Both the position numbers and the translations under genes were made by a program. Positions 11,301-26,300 of a DNA stretch of 64,000 nucleotides are shown here, one piece after another (within the stretch, counting starts at the first letter, position 1; each line of letters opens with the position of its first letter). The stretch comes from Cymodocea nodosa (taxonomy: Eukaryota > Streptophyta > Magnoliopsida > Alismatales > Cymodoceaceae), in contig CM072337.1 in assembly GCA_036874045.1 (NCBI GenBank), forward strand, positions 22,356,001 to 22,420,000, in the 5' to 3' direction. The notes below the pieces were generated by a model that made no database searches, was not told the DNA's origin, and saw only the letters and a program-made list of their open reading frames with translations.

Positions 11301-14300
11301 ATCATGTCACCCTCTGCATTATGGAGAATTGCACTTCTTACCCCGAACTAGTTACTGTTGCATGATCCATCAAAATTCAATTTCATCCTTCCCAAGGCTG
11401 GTTTCCTCCACCTAACCCACTGATCTTCTCCCTATCATTGGGAACACCTGACAGACCATGAACTTGTTTAAATTCAAAAGAAGCTATTCAGAACAAGCAG
11501 ATTTCCCGTCATACATTATTCCACATTGTTTCTTCCAAAATTCCCAAAGTAAGCTGGCCACCACAAACTTTTGAAATCTGTGCATTTTGGACTTGCTTTG
11601 CTGTTTTAAGGTTTTCAAAACCCGGTCTTGCCAATCCCTCTGATTTCATAAATTTGGGTGGAATAGTTTACAAATCCAACTTCTACTCAAACGAGCCCAG
11701 TCACTACCAAAGGAGGTGTGATCAAAAGAATCAATATCCTTGATAGTATTGCAACAAGCATGCATAGATACAATAGAGTAGCCGCACCTCTTCACATTCT
11801 CTTCAGTAGAAGGAGCCTTGTGGAACCATCTCCATAATAAAAAAGATAATTTAGTAGGCATATAAGATTTTTAGATCCCCGAGCTCCAACTCACATGATC
11901 CTTCTTGGTTTTAGCAACTTCCCTAGCTGATTTCACAGAGATCATACCATTCTTGTCCCACATCCAATTGAAAGAGTCTTCAGTTTCATTATTGCATCTG
12001 AACTTGTCTTTGATTTCCTGTATGATATTAGTAGGGAGCATGAAAGTATCCAGAAGCTTAGTATCTCTATGAACAATAGCAATGGAAATAGGTTCTAGAG
12101 TATCTCCAGAAATGGTTTCAGCCAGCCAGCCTCTATCTAACCATAAACTTTTCTAAAGATCTATCTCCCCCTACCTTTTATCCATTAAAATGTAACTTGA
12201 ATTATATTAAAATGTAATCTAAATTGTAGTGAAATGTAACCTGAATTGTATTGAACTATAACTTAGATTATATTAAAATATAACTTGAATTGTATTGAAA
12301 TATAACCTAGATTGTTTCTGTATTGAATTATATGTACATAAGTTTTACATGTTGGCTATTCAAATCAATTAGAATGTATTTGTAATATTGTTGGATTAAT
12401 TTAAAATGAAAGCAGAAAATAGTAGATAAAATGAGTGAAAAATTATAATATCAATGTGTGATGGTTGATATTTGTGATTCATTTTTAATAACTTGTATTT
12501 GAACTTTATGCACTTATGTTGGTACTTAGAAAGTTTTATTACAATATTTGTACTTTGTTATGTTTAATAAATAATGAACGAACAATTCTTTTACTTTTCT
12601 TCAAATTTGTGGACATGTACAAACACCTAGATTTTAATTCTTTTAAGTTCTAGAACATGCACAAACATCAGAAAATAGAAGAAAGAAAAATATTTATACT
12701 TTTCATTTTTTAAGAATTACTTTTGATTCTTGGCTTTCCTTTTCTTTACTTTCAAGTGCACAAATATGCCCTCTATCATACCCTTATTATCACCTACATA
12801 TGCATATTATGTTCAAATAAGTACCATCTAAACAAGCATTCACCACATGGTTCTATGTGACACAGATTGGCAATGAGGAAAGGATCCATGTCTATTATGC
12901 ACGTAATGAAGATGATCCAAACTTCTACCGCAGGTGCTATTGGCTACTTGACAGGTTTGATTTGACAAACTTTGTTTCCTGGAACTTCTTTTGAACTGTT
13001 CTATCAAGTGTGGGTGCTTGAGCAGCACCACTAGGCACCTAGGTGTGACATGATCAGGCTTTGGACGTTTACCTCTCTTTGTCCTAATTAAGAGGATCTT
13101 CTGTTAGAACTGCTTGATTTCATATACGTTCTGTAAGGCTTTTTACGTTTTTTACATGCATTACGTTTTTTACATGCAAGAGAACTTATATATATATATA
13201 TATATTCTTGAAATATTACTGAGATATATATAAATATGTAATCATATATATTATTGAAATATACATATTAATATTATACAACTTGCATTTTGTTGTTATC
13301 TTATGATTATTTATTTATTTCAATATTAGTTAGGAAATAATAGAAATAATGTATACATAATTACTATTAGATATTTATAAATACATATAATATATTACTA
13401 GAAAATTTATAAAAAAGAGATATTTAAATAGGTGCCTAGGCATTGTTGCTTAGATATCACCGAGATGTGCAAGTTCCTAACACACCTTGGCTTACTACTC
13501 AGTTGCCTTGGTTCCTTAATAAGTATGGTATCAAGTACACATTTTGAATGGTTTCTTCTATACACAATTAGTTGACAGTGATGAGATGTGAGAATGTCAT
13601 CTTCACCATCCTTAAATTGTTTTTGTTTCACTGTTTTATGATTTACAGAGTTTGAAGTTAAAATCTTGACTTTTCTTTACTTATTGATTCATTTACAAAA
13701 GTAACATCTATTTAATTTTTGAGCAATTCGACATTCATTTATTTGAAATCTTAGACAATAATGGTGGTAATATGGCAAGCCAACATAACATTTGAATTCA
13801 TTAGGATTGACTTTAAGAATCCATTTGTGCACCTACAATGTAATAGAAAGGATAGAAAGAAAGATTTAGAAAGTTATAAAAAGTGATGGTAGAAAAAGTT
13901 ACAAAAAATTAGTAGAAATATGAGTTTGTACATAGTCAGAAATGTAACAGAAATAATAAAAAGTAACAAAATATGAATTTAATGAAATACAACTGTTAAA
14001 TGCTTGTGACAAGTTTATAGATAAAATATGATTTTTACAATAAAAGATGGTGAAATATGATTTTTATGATTTATGATGATAAAATATGATTTTTATGATT
14101 TATGATAGTAAAATATGATAAAATATGATTGTTATGATTTATGATGATAAAATATGATTTTTAGGATAAAAGATGATAAAATATGATTTTTAAGGTAAAA
14201 AAAGATGCTAATATATGATTTTTATGATTTATGATGATAACATATAATTCATAAGAAAATAAAAAAAAAAACTTTTGCTTGATATATGGTGGTGACAAAT

Positions 14301-17300
14301 TGTTACTTTTTGACTTTTTCATATCTTTTAAGGTCAGAAATGAAGTATGAAGAAAAATTTTTCTTAGGAAAGTTAAGGTGAAAAGTTTATTAAATTTTTC
14401 TCTACTTTCTATTATGCATAAATACCTTACATTTTATTACTTTCTTTTCCATTTTTTTACTGTTACTTTTGATTGCACAAATCTCTCCTAAATGAATTGA
14501 TCAGAATTGACCACCTTATTTGATTTGCATAATAAATGAGTTGGTTTGGATTTTGCTTGAATAGTCTTTTTTCCTTTCCATCAATCCACATAAGACAATT
14601 ATGTGTGTATATACATATATTTGTGGTTTTTATCTATAAATCCTAAAAAACACTTAATTGCATTGTAATTTATCTAAAAATTTAGGAAATTACTTGATAT
14701 TGTTATATGCAATACATATTTGAATAAATAGGTGAACCCTAGCTAGTTTATTTGGACAAATTAATTAAATAAGTCATTGCAGATGAATCAATTTATACTT
14801 TAGTTGAATTTAGAATATGTTGAGTTATGTATATATGGGTAAATAGATCTTAGGATCCATTTACCCTATCCTATGTATAAATACTCCTTAGCATTAATGA
14901 AAGGATGGACTTCATTTCCAAAATCCCTAATTTGCACATGGTATCAGAGCAATAGGGGTTTGTTAGTTTCCACTAAGTTTCATTTTTGGAGATCGAAAAT
15001 CCACCAGAAATTGAACACAGTCTGTTCTTCATTTTTTTTCTCCCATCTAGTCGGTAGACAATGGTTGTTGAATCCGTTAGTTCCCATGTTGCTTGTCGCA
15101 TGAGGATGAGCAAGCCCACGTTAGGGCTTCTAGATGTGGGTGGTTGTTGATTGTATCTGACCTCGCAGGAGGCCTATGTGCACTGGTACTTGAGGAGCTG
15201 AGGTCTGTGCATGGTTGAGAGCTGTTGGTCGTCTATGTAGGTGTCGATAATGCATTGGACAATGGTGTATGACTTTGATTCTGGTAGGAGAGTATGCGAG
15301 GAGTTGAGATCGGTAATCGTTTGATAGTGTCACATGTGAGAGGAAGCATAGGGGAGGAAACTGGTTGCACATGGGAGAAGGTAATTATCTGTTAAGTGTT
15401 GTGTGGTGGTTGTGCAAGCTTTGGTGATGTACAGGGGTCTTCATTAGTGAGTTTTGAAAGTTGGTAGTTCAACAATACAATGTTCAATAGTGGTTATCTT
15501 GACATTAAAATCTTGAGATTTGGCTAATACAGTATGTTGGGGGAACTTGAGATTGCATTTTCAAAAAAAAAAAAAAATTTTGGGGTGAAGATGACTACTA
15601 AAGAGGCTACTACTGTTTACTTACTTAATAGGACTACAGAGAAACTCAATGTTTTTGCTGTGAGGTTTTTTTGTTCTTTTCTCTCTTTGCCTTGTTGTCT
15701 CCATTTTATTTAGGTTTTGCTCTCTGTTTGATTTTAGAGGGCAGGATCTCACGGATTGCTTCTGCAACTTTGAACCATGTACCATTGCTTTGACTCTTGC
15801 CATGCATCACCATCATTGTTCTCCCCTTCCTGTTGTCCATCATTCATCACAGGGTTATCTACTTCCACATCTAACATTTACTATTATTATTTAAAATATA
15901 GATTTGTGATAATATTAGTTTTTTCAAAAGAAGTCCCCAAACATTAAATTTCATGGCTAGATCATGCTAACAAGAGGAAGATGAATTAAAATTGTGGTGA
16001 CTCATCGGTGAATAAATCAGATGAACCAGTGACAACGAGAATCTCAAAATAGATGACATTGCACCTATGTTAGCATTGACAATGAGCCTTGTTGGTCTGC
16101 TCCAATGTGGCTTGCTCTTGATTTTCACCAAGCTTGCATTTTGAAAAGTGAATGCATACAGAACCTTCAACAACACGAACAACACAATCCCTCCTTGTTG
16201 TTATTTAACATGATGGCAGATGTTCCCTCTGTGTTGTGAGTGGAGATGATGCTAGTCTTGAATGTTCAATTAATGCAAGTCATGGTTTCTCTTGCAAACA
16301 AAGTGAGTAACGTTGTTGTAGTAGTTTTGGATGTCATCAGCCAAGATTTATGACAGGTGTCTCCCCTGCCCCTTGCAGCCATTGCATCACCTCCATCAAG
16401 CCCCTTCCTAGATGGACAACTAACTCTAGAAACTAAAACTCAAATAAAAAATTGTATCACTAAAATTAAAAATATAAAATCATGCATGTAAGAGGTAAGA
16501 CATACTGAAGATCTTTCTCTCTCAGAAACTTTCCATTAGACTAGACATAATGATCAGTGGTGGGTGAAGGTGAGGTGATCAACTGAATGAAAAGAGGTGA
16601 GACAGAAGAGACAATAGAAAAAACAGAGTTTGAGCCTACATGTTCAACTGAAAGAAAAGAGGAGAGAGAATAAATAATAGAAATGACATAATTTCTACAA
16701 AATAACAAAATTACCGGAAGTAGAATATAACAAAAAAGAAAAAAAAAATAGAATTTTCGTGTAGAAACCAAAGGGGATTTGCAACCTTACCAGAGAAGCA
16801 TATCTTTTCAAAGTAGTGAATTGTTTTGCAGATAATATAGTAATGTATCAAGGTTCAAGACTGACGATCTATCAAAATGAATATAGCAGTAACTAGATTT
16901 GGGAAAATGATTAAGCATTTCGTGGTGGCACAGCATTGTCGTTACTTAATTTAGTGTAACTATCATTAAGTAAAATTATTTTAGATCTCAATATCAGACA
17001 AAAAGGTAAGGTGGTTTCTTTGTTTTCTTGTTACTTGTCCATGAATATTTTTCTTACTTTCATTAGAGAATGTTTCCCATCTCTGTTGGAAAAAATTACT
17101 TTTAACAGAAACTTCTTTATGCTTTTTTTTACTTTCTATCCTTAACATGGTAATCAATTTGTTATGTTTTCAGGGATCTTGAGCGAATTGTCCTTGTTCA
17201 TTATCGGCATACTGCAGAGGTTTGCTTTTTTTTTTTTTTTTGCTTCTCTATTATGCTGGCAAAGACCGTTAGGCATAATAAGATGTCTAAAGGAAACACT

Positions 17301-20300
17301 AGCAACAAAGCATCTCCAAGTTCATGATCAGTCATGGCAGCCTTTTACTCATTTTAGACCCTTGGGTAGGCAAATTTGTATTTTATTCGTTTCATTGTAA
17401 AAAACTGTAGGGCTCCAAATGGATACACATGTTTCAATGTCAGTATTCAAATTTATGTGGAATCTCAATCTGTAATTTTTTCTTTCTTTTTTGAATTGAT
17501 TGTTCTGTCAATCTTTTCTGTATTTGCTGGATGCAGCTCGTAATTTAATGAGACTCATCCTATTCTCCTTCAGGGAAAAAACATGAAATCTCATGCTTTA
17601 AAAATTTATCTTTTTGAGAAGTGTTGCAGAAGTCCCACATTGAGAGAATGGGGACAGGATCTGTGACTAATATAATGTCGAACCTTCTACTTAATACTAA
17701 TTGATTTTGAAATGAGATATTTAACAAGAAGTATTTCATAAAGAAAGCTTGTTGGACCAGAATTTAAAGAAATTTAATTCACTTATCTGGCAGATGTCTT
17801 TCTGTCATGCATCAGAGGAAAATTAGCAGCATGGTATTTTTGGATTCTCTGTTATCTGGTTGTGATTTTATGAGGAAAACAAGATAAGTATGGAGATCTT
17901 CTAGGATTTATGAGTGGCCTTATATGCTGGAAAATGTGTAATGATACTTCTTTCCCATGAATTATTTCATCACAATGGATTGAGAGGGATCAAAAGAATT
18001 TTCTAGTTAAAGTTAGGATTTTTGAAACTTTGACAAATGGGGAAGCATCAATGTTTATATTTTGGTGTATGTTTTGATTGAGTGATTTGACAATGGATAA
18101 ATGGATTTCTATGGAGTCAATAAATATATGATTGGTACAACAATAACAATGACAATCTATAATCTAAGCTATAATCTCACTGTTTGGCGTTAGTCATATG
18201 AATCTTTTTCTTCTATGTATTGTTTTTTCTAAAGTCAAATTTTTTGTTAAATTACATAAATTGAAATTTTTTCTTACAATTCTTAATTAAGTATTTTTAA
18301 ATTTACCTCTATTTTTTAATTTCTTTCACACTAATTAATTTTTCTCTCCTAATTGGTATATTCCTTGGTCTCCTAAGATATGACTAAACTATCTATTAGT
18401 GTATAAATAATATGTTATTTTGGGTTCATTAAAGCCCAACACAACTTGTATGTATATATTTTTGTATCAATGCTATGTATCTTTATGGGGTTAATCACTT
18501 TTCTTAATATGGTATCAAGAACTAAGGGCAATTCCTAACCCTAGCCATCATCGACAACCTCATTGGATGTTTGCAATTGTTAGTTCTTATCATTGGTGTC
18601 ATTTGTGATGGTGCTTCTTAATGGACTTTACAACCTTGCTACTATTCTTTTTCTCATGGTGGCAATATTGAAGGATGAATGAACTTCAAAATTCATTGTA
18701 AACTTAACCGTAACAACTATCATTTGTGAGTGAGTGTGTACAAGACCTTTTTGGCCACCTACATGAAAAAACATCATTTTTGTGATGATCCATAAATTTG
18801 AAGGTGGCAAATTACTTGACTTGATGCATTACCTACTGTGTTGTGATTTTGTGGCTCATCTCTAGTGTCAAGGAGAATATTGCACAAAACATTTCTTGCA
18901 TCTACTTTGACAAGTAGATTTAGGAGACTTTTCATATGACATGAGAACAATAACATCTCCCACATCTGTAAAGTTTACAAGCAACTTTTCACTCATCATC
19001 AAGAAAATAGGTCGATTCATGAATATTACAATGTTCTCCACTCTCTACTTGACAAATTGGATGTCTACTAGCCTTTGTTGGCTAACATAGTGATACTGTG
19101 AAGAACTAATTGTTGTTGTCTTCCTTGTTGGATTGAATCTTGATCTCTTTGACAAGATCCAATGTTACATCTTGTGGGACAACTTAATTTTATCACTGCA
19201 AACAACATTCAATTGTGTTCTCCACATAAAGGCTATTTCAATTTCAACACCTTTGTTGGGACTCCTCTACACCTTTGTCTACTATTGGAGAGGTTGGTGG
19301 TTGGGGTCACATAGGCGAATACAACAAAGGTCATTGCAAATACTATAGACACTGAAATCACCCTTCAAATCACTGTTAGGCCAAGTTTGACTATTTGGGA
19401 TAATCTACTAATCTACTTTCTACCCCTATTGATGCTCCTTCCAATAGTGATTCGTCACCGTCTTAGAGGACCATAATGATATCTTAGAGTGATTACAATG
19501 GTCTCCTTGTTTTCTAAGTGAAATAGAACTCCAATGCCAACATAGCCCATGACTTCTTTGGTGTGACTTCTTCCAATCTCACCTTTGATTCTTCTTAGAT
19601 AATTGATTTTTAAGCATTTTAACATATGTCCAAAATAAGAACTCTCTTTACTCATCTTTCTAAATCATCTGATTTTTGTTTCGTTGCCTTAATGAATGGA
19701 TAGAGTTGTATAGTTTCTAGTGAAGATGTTGTTAACCCTACAATTACACTATCCCTTGATAAAGTTCTATTTTTTCTAGATTTTTTGATTAATCTTTTAT
19801 CCATTAGTATTATCACTAAACAACTTTATTTTGTCTCCTTTTTTCCTTTTCATTATACCTTTCAGGACTTCCAGATTGGGAAGAAGATTAATTTGAACCA
19901 TGATTGTAGAAATAGAGTATATGTATTGGCTAAAGACGATATCTCTCAATGATTTTCCTTTATTGTAACCTTTAATGACTCTTTTGTTATATGGCATTAT
20001 CAATTAGGACATTTATCTTTTCATAATGTTCAAGAAGCTTTTCCTTGGAAGTCTTTATCTCTTGTTTCATGTTAGTCTTGTCATTTGAGAAAACAATTTT
20101 GTTGTACCTATAAAAATTATGAGTTGTCTTCTTGCTCTAGTTTGTTGGAAGTTGTAACTTGTGACATGTGAGGTTCGTTGCATCAATTCTTTATTTTAGT
20201 TTATCATTATTATCTTTTTTTTTATGAATTCTCAAGAGTTTCATGGGTGTATTTGCTTAAAGATCATCGAAACATATCTAATGTAATTTGTTCCTTTTTT

Positions 20301-23300
20301 AATAAAATCAATAATCAATTTTCTATTACCTTGAAAATTTTTTACATTGATAATGCCTTGGAATTTATTCAAAATGATGTGCAAAATTTGTGTTTACACC
20401 ACGACATTATACATCAAATCATATGCTCTCATACATCTCAACAAAATGGAATTGTTAAGTGTAAATATTATCATCTTTTTGATGTTGCTTGTACTTTCAT
20501 AATTGAGATATATCTTTCTCATTACTTATGGGTTGATGCGATACTTATAGTTTTTTATCTCATTAAAAGTATGTCATCATCACCACTTAGTGGAAAGATT
20601 CCTTTACATTGCTTATGCTCATACCGCTTTTTCTCTTATTCCTCATGTGTTAAAATTTTTTCTTAGGTTTGATAAACTAGTTCCTCTTTCTATTAAATAT
20701 GTGTTTGTTAAAAGGGGTATCATTATTTTTATCTTTTTACTTGTTATTTAGTGTTTGGTAATGTTCAATTTTTAGAGGATCTACCTTATTTTGATCCTTT
20801 AATACTTCTTCAACTCTAGATCCTATTTTCACATCTCTTTCTATTGACCCTATTGATGTTTTGGTCATTGATAGCTCTTTGTTAAATAGTGTGCAGACTC
20901 AAGATCATCTCTTGTAAGTTTATTGTCGGAGGTCCAAAGTATCTACTTTAGGTTCATAACCCTCTACACTACTTACCTCTTCACTATCTATAAATCCTCT
21001 ACACTAGATTTAGACTTTTCTATTACCCACTATAAAGGTGCATGCTCCATTACTGTATATCCTATTTCTACTTATGTCACTTATGATTCTTTAACTCCAA
21101 ATATTGTTAGTTTTCCTTATTCTTATATTCATAATCACTTCCTAAGAATTATCAAAAGACATTTATCCCTCTACATTCGAAGTTGACTATGGATGAAAAA
21201 ATGTAGACATTGGTCAATAGAAGTACTTGGTCTCTGGTGGTTCAATCAAAAGGAGCTCTTATTGTTATTTCTTGATGAGTTTTCATTATCAAAAGGAAGT
21301 TCGATAATTTTATGGATTGTTACAAGGCTTGCTTAGTGGCTTTACATAAACTTATAATGTTAATTATGCTAAAATCTTTTCACTAATGGTCTATTTCAAT
21401 TCTATTCAAATTATATTGTCATTAGCTGTGAATAATGGGTGAACTTTATCTTAATTAGATGTCTAAAATGCATTTCTTTATAATGATCTTGATGTGAAAG
21501 TTTTTACAATAGAACAATCTCCAGAATATGTTACTTAGTAAGAGAATAGAGTCGACTATCTAGTCTAAAGCAAAGTCCATATGCTTGGTTTGATAAATTT
21601 AGTTCTATAATGCTACAACATCATTTTAAAAGATGTGTTGTTGATCCTTCCATCTTCATTAAGTGAAGTTTAATAAGATATATTATACTAGCTATTTATG
21701 TAGATGATATCTTACTAATAGGAAGTGACATGATAGACATTCTTAAGACAAAGTTGTTTCTTGTATAATACTTTGTTATTAAAGATATGGGCAAGTCAAA
21801 ATAGTTTTTGAGGATAGAATTTGCTTACAAAAGAGATATATCACTATCACAACATAAATATGCATTGGATTTATCAGAAGAACAAAACTTCTTGGTTGTA
21901 AGCTTAAACATACTCTAGTAGAGAAAAACCCACCTTTTTGGGATATTGCTTATAGAATTGTTTTAAGATGTTGAAGGATATCGCAAATTGATTGGGAAGT
22001 TTATTTATCTTATTGTCATCTAATCAAACGTTTTTTATGCTATTAGGTTGTTAGGTCAATTTATGTAAGAACCTAAAGAAGTACATTAGAATGAAATAGT
22101 TAAGAGTACTATCCTACATCAAATGTACTCCAAGAAAAATGCTAAGTTACTGAAAACATGGATATTTACATGTTGAAGCATACTCAAACTCAAGATATGG
22201 TGGTGATAAAAACAACAAAAAGTCTATATCAAGTGTCATACCTATGCTAGTGAAAATCTTGTTACTTAGAGAAGTAAGAAAGAAAATGCTATATCTAAAT
22301 TTAATTTATAGGCTGAATATAGATCCATGTCTTAAACAACTAGTGAGTTAGTACAACTCCGATCTCTTTTGAAGGAACTTGATATATAAGTTCAACTACC
22401 CATGAAAATGTATTGTAACAATTAGCAACAATTTATATTACTAGTAATCATACATTTCATAAACATGCCAAACACATTGATATAGATTGTTACTATGTTC
22501 GAGAACTAGTTGTCATCAGAATCATCTTTACTCTTTATACTAAATCTTTACAACAAATTACTAATATTTTACTAAGGGTCTTGATGTTATTGTCATTAAT
22601 GGTATTTATAATAAACTTGGCTTATTTGATATATATACTTCAGGGAGAGTGTTAGTATATAGTTAATATTTTATGTTTTAGGTCCATTAAAGTCCAACAC
22701 AACTTGTATATATATATTTTTGTATCAATGCAATGTTTTCTTTTTGAGGTTAATCACTTCTCTCAACACTATCTATGTTGATTTTTTCATATCTTATCTT
22801 CGATTAATGTAACTCCTACTTTATTTCTAATAAAATCATTTTTAAGTTTATCACTTGTAGTATTATCACTAATTGATTTAAGCATACTTGTCTCACCAAC
22901 ACCATGGTCATACTTTACAACTTAACATTTTGGGTTATAAAGTATAACTAGAAGAATGGTAGTTTTATAGAATTGTAATTTTAATTTTAAGGTATCCTCC
23001 TATCACATGGTACTTCAAAAACATTTCTCCACTTCATCTATCCTATTTTAATGCCATAAATAACATCTTATATAATTTTACCTTTACTATTTATTATAGA
23101 TCATAAGCATGATTGACACTACTCAAAAAAAAATTACACATGAGTAGCAAGTTGGACTTTTTGATTGGCTCATGAATTGGAGCCAATGTGATAGTTATTT
23201 AGGAGCCAAGGCACCTAGGCTTCTAGTGTCTAGTTCCAGGAGACACCTAGATGCCCATTTAAATATTCATTTTCAAAATTTTTCTTGTATATATTATATA

Positions 23301-26300
23301 TATTTGTAAATATTCAATAGTAATTGTGTATACTTTTAGTTTTATCATTTCTTATATAACATTAAAATAAATTAATAATCCTAAAATAACATCATAATAT
23401 GTATATTTCAATAAATATGTACATTTTACTAATATTTCATCAAAAAATATTGAAGTTTTTTGCAAGAAAAACCTTAGAATACCTTTAACAAGTTATATTT
23501 AATTAAATTAATTTGATAGAAGATTTACTTAATTAGGACAAGGTAAGCTGAACTTCCAAGGTATGAACTAATCACACCTAGGTGTCTTGGAACCTACCTT
23601 AATAAGTATAAGTTAGGCAACAAAATCCAATATGATCCTTGACCAAAGACCATCTATGGGATAGTATGTGTATGGATATATATCATAGAAATGCAAATTA
23701 TAGAAATGAGAGATGTCCAATTTAAAATCAATTATTATAAGTGGAGAGATCTACTTTTATTTATGTAGATTTCTCCTCTCATAATTCGTTAATTTTAAGT
23801 TGGATATCTCACATTTCTATAATTTGCATTTCTATGATGCACACACAGTCACTTGGGATAGAAGATTATATTTGACTCTAATATCATGTAAAAATGTGAG
23901 ATATCTTGGGATAGAAGATTATATTTGACTCTAATATCATGTAAAAATGTGAAATATTTGATTCATAGTTAACTAATTTTGAATTGAATGTCTTACATTT
24001 CTACACAAGCTATCTACAATTGACATATTTAAAATGGTGATTTACAAAGGTATAGATCAAAGGCCCTTTATTTTTCTTGAGAAAGTGATTATTGTATATT
24101 TTGAAAATGGTGATTACAAAGGTATATATATACATTAGGTTATATAGATATCCATTTATCTCATAAATAGATCTCATAAATGGATACATGGATAAAATAA
24201 CTCTAACACACTCTCTCAAATTGAACTATATATATCACATAAGTTCAACTTGTTACAAAAATTTTCAAACATTCTAACTCTAAGACCCTTGGTAAGGACA
24301 TTGACTAATTGATCTTCAGAGCGAGTATGAAGAGTAGATATAATTTTTTGCAGAACATTGTTTCTAATGAAGTGATAGTTGACTTTAACATGTTTGGTTC
24401 TCTCATAAAAGGTAGGATTACTCACCATGTTGATTGTAACTTGGTTATCACAATGTATAGGCCTGAGACCATTGACATCAACCCCTATTTCTTGAAGTAG
24501 AGGCTTCAACCATATTGATTTAGAGGTAGCATTAGACATGACACGATATTTGGCTTCTGCATTAGACTTATAGACCACATTCTGCTTCTTACTTTGTTAT
24601 GTGATTAGATTACGTCTAAGAAAGGTCAAGTAGCTAGAGGTGGACTTTCTATCACTTTTGTCACCAATATAGCCAACATTAGAGTATCATTCAATCCTAA
24701 GGTGACCATTCTTCTTGTACAGAAGACTTCTACCTAAAGCTTTCTTAATATAAGATGGTACACAAACTGCTCCTTGCTAATGAATCATCCTGAAAGCATA
24801 TATGAATTGACTGAGAAGACTAACTACATAACATATATCAGGTCTGGTTACTGTTAAGTAATGAGTTTTCCAATGAGCCTTAGTCTTGGATTTTCAAACT
24901 ATGGTGAATCTTCATCTCAGAATGTGTGAAGCTATTCAATAAGAGTACTTTTAGGTTTACAACCCTCAAGATTAGTCTCACACAACAAATTTAATGCATA
25001 TTTCCTTTGACATAAGGACAAATTTTCCTTAGAATATGTGAACTCCATCCTTAAGAAATACCTTAGGGTCTCCATATCCTTGGTAGCTAAGTGTTGGTGA
25101 ATAAGCATTTAGTTTCTTCGATTTCCTGACTATCACTTCCTGTCAAAAGTATATCATTCACATAAACAACTAGAATGACAACACCACACGTAGTATGCTT
25201 TATAAAGAGAGAGTGATCGACTTTACAGTTGTCAAAACCTTCGATCCATATGACACTATTGAATTTTTTAAACTGTCTTGAGACTTTATTTCATGTTGTA
25301 GATAACCTTATTAAGTAAGCATGACTCCTCCTTAGCAACATTACTTGAAGGTTTCTCCATAAAAACTTGTTCATCCAAGTTCCCATAAAGAAAGACATTT
25401 TTGACATCTAAGTCAAGGACTATGATTGATTGATTGTTAGAGCAAGAAGAACACAAATGGAATCAAGGTGAGCTATTGTGGAGAATATCTTGGAGTGGTT
25501 AACCCTATATTCTTAAGAGAAATCGTGGGCGACCAATTAAACCTTGTATTTACTTATAGTTCCATCTACACGTCACTTGATAGTAAAAACTCATTTGTAA
25601 GAAACAACATTTGCTTCTATAGGATAAGAAATCAAATTCCATGTGCGACGAGATATCAAAATATTTATCTCTTCATCCATGACTGCCATCTAATATGAAA
25701 TTTGGGAAGCTTCAAGATGATCCTTGGGTAAAGACTCATTGAAGATAGAGCAAAATCACGAAGAACATTAAAGTTATCATAAGAAACAAAATGGGATGGG
25801 GTGTTGTGTGCAAGTACGTGGTTATTTTTTAAAAGTAATTGGAAGGTCATCATGAAGAAGAGAGGGTAACTCACTGCTAGGCATGAAGGATGGCAGTGGA
25901 GCCATAGTAGAAGCCTTTTGTGGTTGGCGACTATATACCTATAGTGGTGTAGAATCTGTTAGATTATGCACAAGCATCCTATTAGATTAAGAGTCAAGAA
26001 GAGTAACCAAGATCTTCACAAGGTTAAGAATAGAGGTAGAGTGGAGATCTTCAACAAGAGAGTGAAATTCACTATCTCCTCAGAAATAGTGTTGAGACTT
26101 AAAAAAGATAACACCTATAGAAGTATAGTATCGATGAGTAAGAAGATGGTAAAAATGATACTCTTTTTGAGTATAAGAGTAGCCAATAAAGACATACCTG
26201 AGAGTTAGAGGAGAGAGTTTATCAAGATTAGGAGAAAAGTCTTGAACAAAGGTAACACATCCAAAAATCTTTAGTGAAAGGGAAAACAACTCATGATTAG

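Larger units (their letters stand above)
10595..12325. repeat. Minisatellite, units of about 20-22 bp, split by a LINE
   Basis: Degenerate units of the form GTAACCTGAATTGTATTGAA and GTAACTTAGATTATATTAAA occupy 10595-10715 and continue at 12184-12325. The 1.47-kb LINE listed separately lies between the two halves. Identity between units is moderate, so the array is not recent. Confidence 0.7.
10432..12776. mobile_element. Possible hAT-like short element holding a minisatellite and a LINE
   Basis: The left end (AAGGGGGTTGTGTGTG then AGAAAAGTG) and the right end read inward (TAGAGGGCATATTTGTGCAC then TTGAAAGT) resemble each other and the ends of the element at about 13820-14500. Between them lie the 20-22 bp minisatellite and the LINE insertion listed separately. 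No clear 8-bp duplication was found, so the boundaries are tentative. Confidence 0.35.
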
